A stretch of 64,000 nucleotides of DNA from assembly GCA_938002255.1 (NCBI GenBank), contig CALLAL010000009.1:124001-188000 (forward strand), given 5' to 3'. Numbering within the stretch: position 1 is the stretch's first letter; each line of letters opens with the position of its first letter. Position numbers and translations under genes: made by a program. This DNA comes from an uncultured bacterium. Its GTDB lineage: Bacteria > Desulfobacterota > BSN033 > UBA1163. Shown here in pieces: positions 51,649 through 60,595 of the stretch. The notes beneath the pieces are model-generated. The model saw nothing but the letters and a program-made list of their open reading frames with translations. It was not told where the DNA came from and searched no databases.

Positions 51649-52986
51649 ATGACACAGAGAAGAGGGATGAAAGGTTTAAAGATCACCTCCGTGATCCTTC
51701 TGGTCTTTATTCTGGGCGTCACCGTGGGGCTTGGGAGGTTCCATAAGGTTACGGCCCTTTCCAATCCCACTTATGAAGATCTGAGGGTGTTTGCCGATGT
51801 CCTGGGTATTCTCCAGCGGGAATATGTTGAAGAGACCAAATCGAAGGACCTGATCTATGGAGCAATCAAAGGAATGCTTGAAACGTTAGATCCGCATTCG
51901 GCTTTTTTACCGCCCAATATGTATAAGGAGATGCAGGAGGAGACAAAGGGCCGTTTTGAGGGCTTAGGGATAGAAATTACCATCCGGGAAGGTGTGCTCA
52001 CCGTGGTTTCTCCCATTGAGGATACGCCCGCTTACAAAGCAGGTATTCAGGCAGGAGATCAGATTTTAAGGATTGATGGAGAGGCTACCAAGAATATGAA
52101 CCTGATGGATGCCGTGAAGCGGATGAGAGGCCCGAAAGGAACAAAAGTAACCCTCACCATTATGAGGGAGGGATTTCCCAAGCCGCGGGAATTTACACTG
52201 ATTCGAGATGTCATTCCGATTCGAAGCGTGCGATATGAACTCTTGGAGAAGCAGTATGGTTATATCCGGCTCTCTCAGTTTCAGGAGAAAACCGATAGTG
52301 AATTTCAAAAAGCGATCAAGGCGCTGGAGGATGAAGCCAAAGGGAATTTAAAAGGAGTGATCCTCGATCTCAGGAATAATCCAGGAGGTCTTCTGGATCA
52401 GGCCGTGAAGATTTCAGACTATTTTCTTGATTCTGGCGTAATTGTCTCGATTGAGGGGAGAAGAGAAGAACACAAGATGAAGTTTAATGCTCACCCACAA
52501 GACAATAACCTCAAACATTATCCTTTGGTTGTCCTGGTTAATGGGGGAAGTGCCAGCGGAGCTGAAATTGTAGCAGGAGCGATTCAGGATCACGGTCGTG
52601 GAATTATCCTGGGAACTCAGACCTTTGGTAAAGGATCGGTGCAGACGATTTTTTCTCTGAAGGATGGATCTGGATTGAGACTCACGACCGCGCGCTATTA
52701 TACGCCCAGCGGTCGCTCCATCCAGGCAAAAGGGATTGTACCTGACATCATTGTCAAGCCAGCCCTCCCTGAAGAAGAGAAAGGGGTGCCACCGAAGATG
52801 CCTTCGGAGAAGGATTTAGAACGTCATCTTTCCGACATCAAAGAGAAGGAGAAGAAGAAGGAGGAGGAAAAACCAAAGGTTGACGTCAAGGAGAAGAAAC
52901 CCGCAGATACCCAACTTGAACGGGCTCTGGAACTTCTTAAAAGTTGGGAGATCTTTAAAAATATCGCAACTAAAAAACAGGGTTGA
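51649..52986 (+). CDS. ctpA: S41 carboxyl-terminal processing peptidase
   Basis: The 445-residue periplasmic protease has an N-terminal helix, LDPHSAFLPPNMYKEMQ, a PDZ domain (about 98-170, AGIQAGDQILRIDG), and the catalytic dyad Ser303 (GGSASGAEIVAGA) and Lys328 (FGKGSVQT), 25 residues apart as in the family. The last 80 residues are charged. ATG follows AGGAGG by seven bases. It ends the ftsEX-envC-ctpA operon and could process or degrade divisome hydrolases. Confidence 0.95.
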   Translation: MTQRRGMKGLKITSVILLVFILGVTVGLGRFHKVTALSNPTYEDLRVFADVLGILQREYVEETKSKDLIYGAIKGMLETLDPHSAFLPPNMYKEMQEETKGRFEGLGIEITIREGVLTVVSPIEDTPAYKAGIQAGDQILRIDGEATKNMNLMDAVKRMRGPKGTKVTLTIMREGFPKPREFTLIRDVIPIRSVRYELLEKQYGYIRLSQFQEKTDSEFQKAIKALEDEAKGNLKGVILDLRNNPGGLLDQAVKISDYFLDSGVIVSIEGRREEHKMKFNAHPQDNNLKHYPLVVLVNGGSASGAEIVAGAIQDHGRGIILGTQTFGKGSVQTIFSLKDGSGLRLTTARYYTPSGRSIQAKGIVPDIIVKPALPEEEKGVPPKMPSEKDLERHLSDIKEKEKKKEEEKPKVDVKEKKPADTQLERALELLKSWEIFKNIATKKQG

Positions 52987-53014
52987 TTAAGAAATGAGGT
53001 TTGACGGTAGGGGG

Positions 53015-53063
53015 AACGAAACCCAGATCTTCAATCAGAGGATGGGGTTATCGTTTTTCTTTT
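53015..53063 (+). terminator. Intrinsic terminator after ctpA
   Basis: AACGAAACCC (53015-53024) can pair with GGGTTATCGTT (53045-53055, one bulged A), followed by TTTTTCTTTT. It lies 29 bases after the ctpA stop. Confidence 0.7.
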
Positions 53064-53152
53064 AAAGAACCGTTGCCAGGAAACGAAAGGGGCTTCGTTA
53101 CTTCAGCCTTAACCAAGGTTTTAAAGTTTAACGAATGAGATGGAGGGTCTTT

Positions 53153-53932
53153 ATGCCTAAATTTAGTGCCAATCTCACCATGCTCTTTAATGACGTTGAA
53201 TTTTTAGACCGTTTTGAACGGGCTGCAAAGACAGGATTTAAAGGTGTTGAATATCTGTTCCCTTATGGGTGGCCCAAAGAGGAGTTGAAGGAACGGTTGA
53301 ATCAACACGGATTAGTCCAAGTGTTACATAATCTTCCTGCAGGCAACTGGCAGGCAGGAGAGCGAGGCATTGCCTGCCTGCCCGGCCGAGAAGGAGAATT
53401 TCGGGACGGCGTTGGAATAGCCATTGAGTATGCCAAAGCCCTGGGATGTTCTCGACTGAATTGCCTTGTGGGAAAGGTTCCTCAGGGAGTTCCTCCGGAA
53501 AAAATCCGACAGACCCTGATTGACAACCTCCGTTTTGCTGCCGTCGCTCTCGATAAGGAAGGGGTGCAACTCCTCATAGAACCTCTTAATGATCAGGACA
53601 TTCCAGGGTTCTTTCTGGTCCGAACAAAGGATGCACTGCAACTCATTCAGGAAGTGAACCACCCCAACCTCTACCTTCAGTATGACATCTATCATATGCA
53701 GATCATGGAAGGAAATCTCACGAAGACGATCTTAAGCAATCTCCCAAGAATCAAACATATCCAGCTAGCTGACCTACCAGGCCGCCATGAACCAGGAACG
53801 GGAGAGATCAACTTTAGCCATCTCTTTCGCGTGCTGGATGAAGCGAGATATGAAGGTTGGATCGGTTGTGAATACATTCCAATAGGAAAAACTGAAGAAG
53901 GACTGAAGTGGATTGAGCCTTATCTAAACTAA
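53153..53932 (+). CDS. Hydroxypyruvate isomerase-like TIM-barrel protein
   Basis: The 259-residue protein matches the Hyi/OtnI family: MPKFSANLTMLFNDVEFLDR, GFKGVEYLFPYGW, LLIEPLNDQDIPGFFL (about 143-158), LQYDIYHMQIMEGNL and IKHIQLADLPGRHEPGTGEI, with the metal and substrate Glu, Asp and His residues in the latter motifs. It interconverts hydroxypyruvate and tartronate semialdehyde, or a related aldose/ketose acid. ATG 53153 follows GGAGGG by five bases. Confidence 0.88.
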   Translation: MPKFSANLTMLFNDVEFLDRFERAAKTGFKGVEYLFPYGWPKEELKERLNQHGLVQVLHNLPAGNWQAGERGIACLPGREGEFRDGVGIAIEYAKALGCSRLNCLVGKVPQGVPPEKIRQTLIDNLRFAAVALDKEGVQLLIEPLNDQDIPGFFLVRTKDALQLIQEVNHPNLYLQYDIYHMQIMEGNLTKTILSNLPRIKHIQLADLPGRHEPGTGEINFSHLFRVLDEARYEGWIGCEYIPIGKTEEGLKWIEPYLN

Positions 53933-54031
53933 CCGGTAGAACGATTGAGTGGGCAAGCCTTGATACTTGCTTCTCTTAAGTCAGGCTGAAACTCAGCTCT
54001 GCATGAGCATCTTTTTTAGAAGGAGGATATT

Positions 54032-54916
54032 ATGGCAGCATTAGGATTCATTGGTCTGGGGATCATGGGAAAGCCGATGGCAAGCCATCTGGTCAAGGCA
54101 GGTCACACGGTTCATGTCTGTGACATTTCGGAAGAACCTGTCAAATACCTGTGCAGTCTGGGCGCAGGAAGATGTTCATGCGCCAGAGAGGTCGCACAGA
54201 AATCGGAAGTCATCTTCATCATCGTTCCGGACACACCGGATGTGGAGGCTGTACTCTTCGGTCCCGAAGGTGTGGCAGAGGGTTTAAAACCGGGACAGAT
54301 CGTTGTTGATATGAGTTCCATCTCACCCATTGCTACAAAGGAATTTGCAAAAAAGCTGGCTTTGATAGGCGTGGAAATGCTGGATGCACCGGTTTCAGGG
54401 GGTCAGGTTGGAGCCGAAAATGCCACTCTCTCGATCATGGTGGGAGGAAAGGAAGAGGTTTTTAATCGGGTCAAACCTTTCTTTGAGCTTATGGGTAAGA
54501 ATATCGTTCACGTCGGTGGCAATGGGGACGGTCAAACCTGCAAGGTAGCCAATCAGATTGTTGTGGCTCTGACGCTTGAGGCAGTGGCTGAGGCTCTTCT
54601 CTTTGCCTCGAAGGCAGGAGCAGACCCGATGAAGGTTCGCGCCGCACTTCTCGGAGGATTTGCTCAGAGTCGTATTCTTGAAATTCATGGAGAAAGGATG
54701 ATCAAACGAACTTTTAATCCAGGTTTCCGTGTTAAACTCCATCAAAAAGATTTGAACATTGCTCTTCAATCTGCCCGGAGCATGGGCTTGAGCCTGCCTG
54801 GCACGGCCATTGCCCAGGAGCTCTTCAATGCACTTGCTGCAGGTGGAGGAAGTGATCTTGACCATTCCTCGATTGTGACGGTTCTTGAAAAACTGGCCAA
54901 TCATAGCATTGCGTAG
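54032..54916 (+). CDS. garR: 2-hydroxy-3-oxopropionate (tartronate semialdehyde) reductase-like
   Basis: The 294-residue protein is a beta-hydroxyacid dehydrogenase: NAD(P) loop GFIGLGIMGKPMA (5-17), LDAPVSGGQVGAENATLSIM (117-136), the catalytic Lys171 in GQTCKVANQ and GFRVKLHQKDLNIAL with QELFNALAAGGG near the end, the last two closer to tartronate semialdehyde reductase than to hydroxyisobutyrate dehydrogenase. It would reduce tartronate semialdehyde to glycerate, the step after the Hyi-like enzyme. Glyoxylate carboligase is not in the window. ATG follows AAGGAGG by five bases. Confidence 0.88.
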   Translation: MAALGFIGLGIMGKPMASHLVKAGHTVHVCDISEEPVKYLCSLGAGRCSCAREVAQKSEVIFIIVPDTPDVEAVLFGPEGVAEGLKPGQIVVDMSSISPIATKEFAKKLALIGVEMLDAPVSGGQVGAENATLSIMVGGKEEVFNRVKPFFELMGKNIVHVGGNGDGQTCKVANQIVVALTLEAVAEALLFASKAGADPMKVRAALLGGFAQSRILEIHGERMIKRTFNPGFRVKLHQKDLNIALQSARSMGLSLPGTAIAQELFNALAAGGGSDLDHSSIVTVLEKLANHSIA

Positions 54917-55072
54917 GTTAAAGAACTCATCTAAAAATTCAATAGGCGGGACATTTCTCTCCCGGCCGTTCCATCTTAACGGAGAAAAGAAAAATACGGC
55001 TTCCTTTGAAATCTTTTCCTTGGGGTGGGACGTTTCTCTCGTTTCGTTCAGAGGATGAGGAGGTTGGGTATT

Positions 55073-56533
55073 ATGGATGTGGGTCGAAAACGAATGTTGA
55101 TCAATGGACAATGGGTTGAAAGTTTAAATGGAGAATTCATTCCAGTTGAGAATCCAAGCCGAAAAGGTTCGGTCGTTGGAGAAGTTCCTCGTGCCAAAGG
55201 GGTAGATGTTGACCGAGCCGTGATTTCGGCAAATAAGGCTTTTGAAGGATGGCGGAAAGTGAGTGCCCGAGAGAGAGGACGATTGATGAACAAGATCAGT
55301 GAGGCGATCGAAGCCAAAGTGGAAGAGATCGCTCGAACAACGGCTCTTGAAACAGGAAATGCCATCCGAACTCAATCAAGGCCAGAGGCCATACTTACGG
55401 CAGATATCTTTCGATACTTCGGCGGAGTGGCAAGCGAGATCAAAGGGGAGACCATACCGCTCGGAGAGAATCTTCTCAGTTATTCTCGGAGAGAACCCAT
55501 AGGAGTGGTCGGAGGCATCGTTCCCTGGAATTCACCGGTGGGGCTTGCTGCTCTCAAGATTGCCATGTCCATCACAGCGGGTAATACATTAGTCCTCAAG
55601 CCTTCCTCTGAGGCCCCTTTGGCTGTATTAAGGCTGGTTGAGATTTGTGCGGAATTTCTTCCGCCCGGGGTGATCAATGTCATCACCGGAACTGGATCGG
55701 AGTGTGGCCTTCCACTGGCAAAACATCCTCTGGTGAGAAAGCTTTCTTTTACTGGATCCCATGAGATTGGGAGGACGATTATGGAGGCCGCCGCTGAAAG
55801 AATCGTTCCAGTCACTCTCGAATTGGGAGGGAAAAGCCCACAAATTGTTTTTCCAGATGCCGATGAACCACAGACCGTGGACGGGGTCTTTTTGGCAATG
55901 CGATTTACTCGGCAGGGTCAATCCTGCACTGCAGGGTCCCGTCTCTTCCTTCATGAATCGATCTACGATTCTTTCCTGGAAAAACTCATAAAAAAACTGA
56001 AAAGTCTCAAGATTGGCGATCCCCTCGATGAATCAACGGATATGGGCGCTCTGATCAACCGAACTCAATTTGAGAAGGTCTGTTCCTATGTGGAGGATGG
56101 GATGCGGCAGAAAGGGGCGCGTCTTCTCACAGGCGGCCTGCCCCCCAAAGAAGGACCACTCAGCCAGGGTTACTTCATGGAGCCAACGGTCTTTGGCAAT
56201 ATCCAGAATGAGTGGCGTATTGCACGGGAGGAGATTTTCGGACCGGTGCTGGTTGCCATTCCGTGGAAGCAGGAGGAAGAGGCTATCCGAATGGCCAATG
56301 ATAGCCATTACGGGCTGGCTGCGTTCATCTGGACCCACAACATAGGAAAAGCTCTCCGCACAGCCCATCAGATTGAATCGGGTTGGGTTCAGATCAACCA
56401 GGGCGTAGGGATCGTTCCAGGGCAATCCTACGGAGGATTCAAACAGAGCGGCTTCGGTCGTGAATATTCCCTGGAAGGAATGCTCGAAAGCTTCACCCAG
56501 CGCAAAAGCATCACGATCAACCTTCAATTCTGA
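55073..56533 (+). CDS. NAD(P)-dependent aldehyde dehydrogenase
   Basis: The 486-residue enzyme has the standard parts: GVVGGIVPWNSPVGLAALK (about 146-164), the catalytic Glu in TLELGGKSP (about 251), Cys285 in GQSCTAGSR and EEIFGPVLV. It belongs to the broad non-acylating ALDH group; the aldehyde is open. Position after hydroxypyruvate isomerase-like and tartronate semialdehyde reductase-like genes suggests a C2-C4 hydroxy-aldehyde, but a separate ribosome-binding site and 150-base gap leave room for another role. Start ATG 55073 is nine bases after GAGGAGG. Confidence 0.9.
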   Translation: MDVGRKRMLINGQWVESLNGEFIPVENPSRKGSVVGEVPRAKGVDVDRAVISANKAFEGWRKVSARERGRLMNKISEAIEAKVEEIARTTALETGNAIRTQSRPEAILTADIFRYFGGVASEIKGETIPLGENLLSYSRREPIGVVGGIVPWNSPVGLAALKIAMSITAGNTLVLKPSSEAPLAVLRLVEICAEFLPPGVINVITGTGSECGLPLAKHPLVRKLSFTGSHEIGRTIMEAAAERIVPVTLELGGKSPQIVFPDADEPQTVDGVFLAMRFTRQGQSCTAGSRLFLHESIYDSFLEKLIKKLKSLKIGDPLDESTDMGALINRTQFEKVCSYVEDGMRQKGARLLTGGLPPKEGPLSQGYFMEPTVFGNIQNEWRIAREEIFGPVLVAIPWKQEEEAIRMANDSHYGLAAFIWTHNIGKALRTAHQIESGWVQINQGVGIVPGQSYGGFKQSGFGREYSLEGMLESFTQRKSITINLQF

Positions 56534-56558
56534 AGCATCAGATATTAAATGTTTACCG

Positions 56559-56762
56559 ATTAACTTTTTGAAGAAAGATCGTCCTGGTCTTCTAACCACC
56601 ATTTCAATCAAAGCGGATTATCTCCTTACAGGAGATCAGCTCCACTTTGGAAAGTCTTTTGGAAAGACGGTCAGTGGCGTGACACTCTTCCCACCCCGAG
56701 ATTATTTCACCAGTCCATTAGGCAAGAGGTCAGAAAACGAAATAGGTAATTCAACTCCTTGA
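56559..56762 (+). pseudogene. C-terminal remnant of a PIN-domain protein
   Basis: One frame downstream of the aldehyde dehydrogenase codes KKDRPGLLTTISIKADYLLT, then GDQLHFGKSFGKTVSGV and LFPPRDYF, the C-terminal third of a PIN-domain (toxin-like) nuclease, with the typical ADYLLTGDxxHFG motif. The N-terminal two thirds, with the first acidic residues, are missing, since the space upstream is occupied by the dehydrogenase. The remaining 240 bases up to 57006 contain nothing else I can name except an 8-bp inverted repeat TGACTCAA-ACA-TTGAGTCA at 56881-56899. Confidence 0.65.
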
Positions 56763-57006
56763 ACCTATTTTTATTTGCTCGTGGGTTGCATAATCTCAAT
56801 CATCAAGTCTGATCCCATTCCTCCCTCCGGTTCTTCTGCTGTAAATCCGACACTGCTCTTTGCCGATCAGATAGGAGGGTTGACTCAAACATTGAGTCAG
56901 AGGGTTTGAAGGTTTTAGTTTAACATTTAATCTCAATATGAGGTGCTATTCAATACCGAATTATTGTTGCCTGACTCCGTGGTTTTTGATCGGTTTATTC
57001 TGGGAG

Positions 57007-58194
57007 TTAGATGTTGATGAGGGTTTGGTCAGTGAGGGTGAGGCGTTCTACCCCTGTGTCGGTAATAAGATAGTCGTCCTCCAGTCCGACGATCCCTCTG
57101 TCAGGGAAAACGAACATCGGTTCAAGGGCGATGACCATTCCTGGCTCAAGCTTCTGGTTAAAGCGTGGGGAGAGAATGGGGTATTCGTCGATCTCCAGCC
57201 CCAATCCATGACCTATAAACCTCACCTTTCCCTCTCCTTAGCCATTGAAGTATTTTCCATAGGCAGTCTTTTGAACCTTCTCGATGATGAGGCGATAAAG
57301 ATCAGACCAAGCGATGCCAGACTTGACCTCTTTGACGAAGAGCGTATGGATTTCAAGAGAGAGATCGTGTGCCCTTATCAGATCATCAGGCAGATGGCCG
57401 ATGACGAGGGTCCGGAACTGATCCGCAATATAGCCGTTGACTCCAACGCCATAGTCGATTCCGATGGGTTCGTTGGGTCTAATTTTCCGAACGCTTGCTC
57501 CCTGTGCCATGGCCGGCGTATTTCCTTTTCCACCATGGGGGCTATCAAGGAAGGAGACAGTCGCTCCGCTCTCTCCAGCAAGGACGAGGGCAATGGTCAT
57601 CTCCTAGTTCCATCCACGCATCCTCATTACACCCATATGGCCTTCCCTGCGGGCGATCCATGCGAGATAGCCATCCACTTCGAGCTCGGTCATTCCTTCA
57701 CGGATGATCTCTCTGATTTCCATGTATCCTTTATGGAGGATTGCGGCGGCTCTCCGAATATGCTCGACTTCATAATGCGTCTTAACCATCCGAAGCTTTA
57801 AAATGGCATCGGATATGTCGATCCACTTAAATTCCGGGTATGTCTGCTGATATCTGAAATAGAGGTTGACAGGGAGGACGTCCATTTCGAGGCCAATCTT
57901 TTTATGATTCAGCCATCCAAAGTCTTTCAGGACTTTTTTGATCTTGTTTCTGCCGACCACCGGAATGATGTTTTTTAAGGGAGATTCCTGCCGGGCCCTC
58001 TCAAGGCCCTTTTGGACCATAAGCACAGGTTCTCCCTGTCGCGGGATGAAGAGGACGGAGGACTGAATCGTTCCCGAGAAGTAAAAGAGATCCACATTCT
58101 GCAGGATAAAGGATCCATCCAAACCCCTCTCCGAAAGAGCCTACTGGAACTTTCTAATCCGAGATTCAATTTCTCCTGCCGGAACGGTTTTCAT
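57007..58194 (-). pseudogene. M24 (Xaa-Pro) metallopeptidase gene with three in-frame stop codons
   Basis: On the minus strand one uninterrupted frame of 396 codons runs from ATG 58194 to 57007 but contains TAG at codon 18 (58141-58143), TAG at codon 197 (57604-57606) and TAA at codon 319 (57238-57240). Across all three the protein homology continues without a shift: IRKFQ*ALSERGLDG, MRGWN*EMTIALV and YFNG*GEGKVRFIG. The metal ligands of M24 peptidases are otherwise intact: GIDYGVGVNGYIADQFRT (two Asp), GHGLGLEIDEY (His), and IALEPMFVF with GLEDDYLIT (two Glu). The ATG lies in the last codons of the upstream MFS gene. The most likely reading is a recent pseudogene. Confidence 0.85.
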
Positions 58195-59407
58195 AGTTTA
58201 CCATGACCTGGATGTTTTCATCAGGCTTTTTCCCCTGTTTATCCTCTCCCATCAGGACAATTGTTAAAAAAGCAGCGATGAGGGCCAGGATGGCGCCGAA
58301 GGTAAAAGCCCACTGGACACCGATCGCTTTCCAGATAAGCCCCATGAGAAGGCTTGCTGGAAGAGCGGCGATGCCGATGAAGAAGTGATAGGTGCCATAA
58401 GCCGTCCCCCTCATGGACTCCTCCACCAGATCCGAAATCCACGCCTTTTCTGTCCCTTCGGAGAGGCCATAGAAGAGTCCATAGACAATGAAGAGAAACC
58501 AGATCTGATAAGCCCTGGAGGCAAAGGCAAATCCGAGATAGACCAGACCGTAGATCGTCCAGGCGAGGATCATCACTCTTCTTCTTCCAATTCGATCCGA
58601 TAAGGCACCGCCCGGGATTGAACACACAGATTTCGAAAGATGGAAGACAAACCATAGAATCGGTATGGTGACCACATTTAAACCAAGGTCCTGCGCGCGG
58701 AGAAGAAGGAAGGCATCACTCGAGTTGCCGAGCGTAAAGAGGGTGATGATGAGAAGAAAGAATTTGAATTTTTTGTCCCATACCCTCCAGTTGAGTTTTG
58801 GAGGTGGGGAGATTGAACCCTGATCTTCCTGAATATCCGTGACCCCTCGCCAGAGAATCCATAAGCAGAAGAGGGAGGGAATGAAGGCAAGCAGAAAGAT
58901 AATTCTAAGATCCTTGGTGAATAATGTCATTACAAGAGAGGCGAGGAGGGGTCCGGTCATGGCTCCGGCATGATCCATAGCCCTCTGGAAACCAAAGGCT
59001 TTCCCTCTCTCTTCCTTGCCGCAGGATTGAGAAAGAAGCGCATCTCTAGGCGCCGCCCTTACCCCTTTGCCGATTCGATCGAAGAATCGGAGAAAGAGGA
59101 CCTGGTAAGCTGAAGTTGCAAGCCCTATGAAGGGTCGAGTCATAGAGGCGAGGGCGTATCCAAAGAAGATGAGTCCTTTCCTCTTTCGGAAACGGTCTGA
59201 GACCCAGCCGGAAAAAAGCTTGAGAAAACTGGAGACACTCTCCGCAATGCCCTCAATCAGACCGATGAAGACGACACCAGCGCCGAGCACGGTGTTTAAA
59301 AAGAGAGGGAGCAGGGGATAGATCATCTCGCTGGCGATGTCATTGAAGAGACTGACCCAGCCAAGGCTTCTTACGTTTTTTGAGAGACCTAGGAAAGGTT
59401 TTGCCAT
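58166..59407 (-). CDS. MFS transporter
   Basis: The 413-residue protein has about twelve helices, an N-terminal SLGWVSLFNDIASEMIYPLL, the motif GWVSDRFRKRKGLIFFGYAL (about 67-86), FFDRIGKGVRAAPRDALLSQ and, in the second half, GGALSDRIGRRRVMILAW. This subgroup of MFS proteins is common in bacteria; its substrate is unknown. It ends inside the start of the broken M24 peptidase gene, so the two were probably one operon; if the peptidase is dead, this may have been a peptide or amino-acid-derivative transporter. Confidence 0.9.
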   Translation of the reverse strand: MAKPFLGLSKNVRSLGWVSLFNDIASEMIYPLLPLFLNTVLGAGVVFIGLIEGIAESVSSFLKLFSGWVSDRFRKRKGLIFFGYALASMTRPFIGLATSAYQVLFLRFFDRIGKGVRAAPRDALLSQSCGKEERGKAFGFQRAMDHAGAMTGPLLASLVMTLFTKDLRIIFLLAFIPSLFCLWILWRGVTDIQEDQGSISPPPKLNWRVWDKKFKFFLLIITLFTLGNSSDAFLLLRAQDLGLNVVTIPILWFVFHLSKSVCSIPGGALSDRIGRRRVMILAWTIYGLVYLGFAFASRAYQIWFLFIVYGLFYGLSEGTEKAWISDLVEESMRGTAYGTYHFFIGIAALPASLLMGLIWKAIGVQWAFTFGAILALIAAFLTIVLMGEDKQGKKPDENIQVMVNYENRSGRRN

Positions 59408-59416
59408 TTTTCCATC

Positions 59417-60442
59417 TTATCCTAAGAAGATTTTCAAAATTTCATCCCGGGACACAGGGTTTAGCATTTTTTTCTTCTTTCCTTCAACTGCCAGTGCCCT
59501 TGCTCGACCTTGCCTTACCCTGCCGATCACTCGGAGAGGAATCGAAGCCCTTTTAAATGCTCTTTCAAGAGAAGGAAGGTCTTTTGGGGAGAGGGTCAGA
59601 AGCAATGATCCTGATGCAATCGTTCTTAGAGGATCGAGACCAAATTCGGCGCAAAGGATCTTTGACTCTTTGTAAACGAAGACATCCTTGAGATCGACTT
59701 CAAATTCTTTTTCCGAGGCGATTGCCATCTCAACAATCCCATTAATCACGCCTCCTTCTGTGGGGTCGTGCATGGAATGGATTTTTGCAGAGCGGGTGGC
59801 AATCTGAGCCACCTGAAGCACATCGATTCCTGGGTGGAAAATAAAATGTTTTGCCCTTTTAAGGAACAAGGAAGAGAATCCCTTTCCTAAAAGCTCTTTT
59901 TCTTTTTCTCTCGCAATGATCGAAGTTCCTTCTATACAGACTCCTTTTGCCATCAGAAGGAGATCACCCGGTTTTGCACCGCCTGTCTGAACGAGTTTTC
60001 CCTTCTTTACCGCCCCGATCATGTGGCCCGAGAGAATGATTCTGTCCAACCCGGGAGTGATCTCTGTGTGGCCTCCAACGAAGGAGAGGTTAAAATGGCG
60101 GCAGGCATTATAAATCTGGCGAAAGATTTTAAGAATGGTCTTCTCCTCTGAACCTCTTTCCGGGAAGAGAAGCGTAGCCAGGAAATATTTTGGAGTGGCT
60201 CCCCGGGTGGCAATGTCATTGAGATTAACCACGACACCGTAATACCCGATCTCTTCTGTTGTAAAAGTGATCGGATCCGAGGTGACCACCCAAAAATTCT
60301 TCGATTCTTTTCCGGGATCGATCACGGCAGCATCTTCTCCGATTTCTGGACCGAGAAGGACCGTGGGATCGATAATGGAATATTTTTTTAAAACCTTCTC
60401 GAGCAGATGGAGAGGAAGCTTCCCGGATTGCATCATAACCAT
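59417..60442 (-). CDS. AIR-synthase/HypE-like ATP-dependent protein
   Basis: The 341-residue protein has the PurM/HypE fold: GPEIGEDAAVIDPG (about 31-44), DPITFTTEEIGYYGVVVNLN with NDIATRGATPKYF, GHTEITPGLDRIILSGHMIG and HDPTEGGVINGIVEMAI. It lacks the C-terminal cysteine tail of true HypE, so hydrogenase maturation is not implied; it resembles the AIR-synthase-related proteins of unknown substrate found in anaerobes. The related SelD fold is another member of this superfamily. It starts just after the bidirectional terminator region. Confidence 0.82.
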   Translation of the reverse strand: MVMMQSGKLPLHLLEKVLKKYSIIDPTVLLGPEIGEDAAVIDPGKESKNFWVVTSDPITFTTEEIGYYGVVVNLNDIATRGATPKYFLATLLFPERGSEEKTILKIFRQIYNACRHFNLSFVGGHTEITPGLDRIILSGHMIGAVKKGKLVQTGGAKPGDLLLMAKGVCIEGTSIIAREKEKELLGKGFSSLFLKRAKHFIFHPGIDVLQVAQIATRSAKIHSMHDPTEGGVINGIVEMAIASEKEFEVDLKDVFVYKESKILCAEFGLDPLRTIASGSLLLTLSPKDLPSLERAFKRASIPLRVIGRVRQGRARALAVEGKKKKMLNPVSRDEILKIFLG

Positions 60443-60540
60443 TCGTGTTATTTGTTCTTATTCATAGGATTCATTTTTATGGAACATTAAAACAAATTTG
60501 AGTCGAGCCTGCAAGGGATGATTTTGTCTTAAGCCCCAAA

Positions 60541-60575
60541 AAAAAAGCCCTGGGCCATTTCCCCAGGGCTTTTTG
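60541..60575 (-). terminator. Intrinsic terminator of the phenylphosphate-synthase-like operon
   Basis: GCCCTGGG (60547-60554) and CCCAGGGC (60562-60569) form eight perfect pairs around an eight-base loop. Read on the minus strand it ends in a run of T's; A and T runs on both sides make it work in both directions. Confidence 0.9.
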
Positions 60576-60595
60576 ATCTATTCATGGTGGTCTAT

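Noticed and set aside
56938-57801. 287-codon plus-strand ORF
   Set aside because: It is the antisense of the broken M24 peptidase; the minus strand has the real protein motifs.
57007-58194. Pyrrolysine readthrough as explanation for the TAG codons
   Set aside because: A TAA also interrupts the same frame, and no pyl genes are visible; a pseudogene is simpler.
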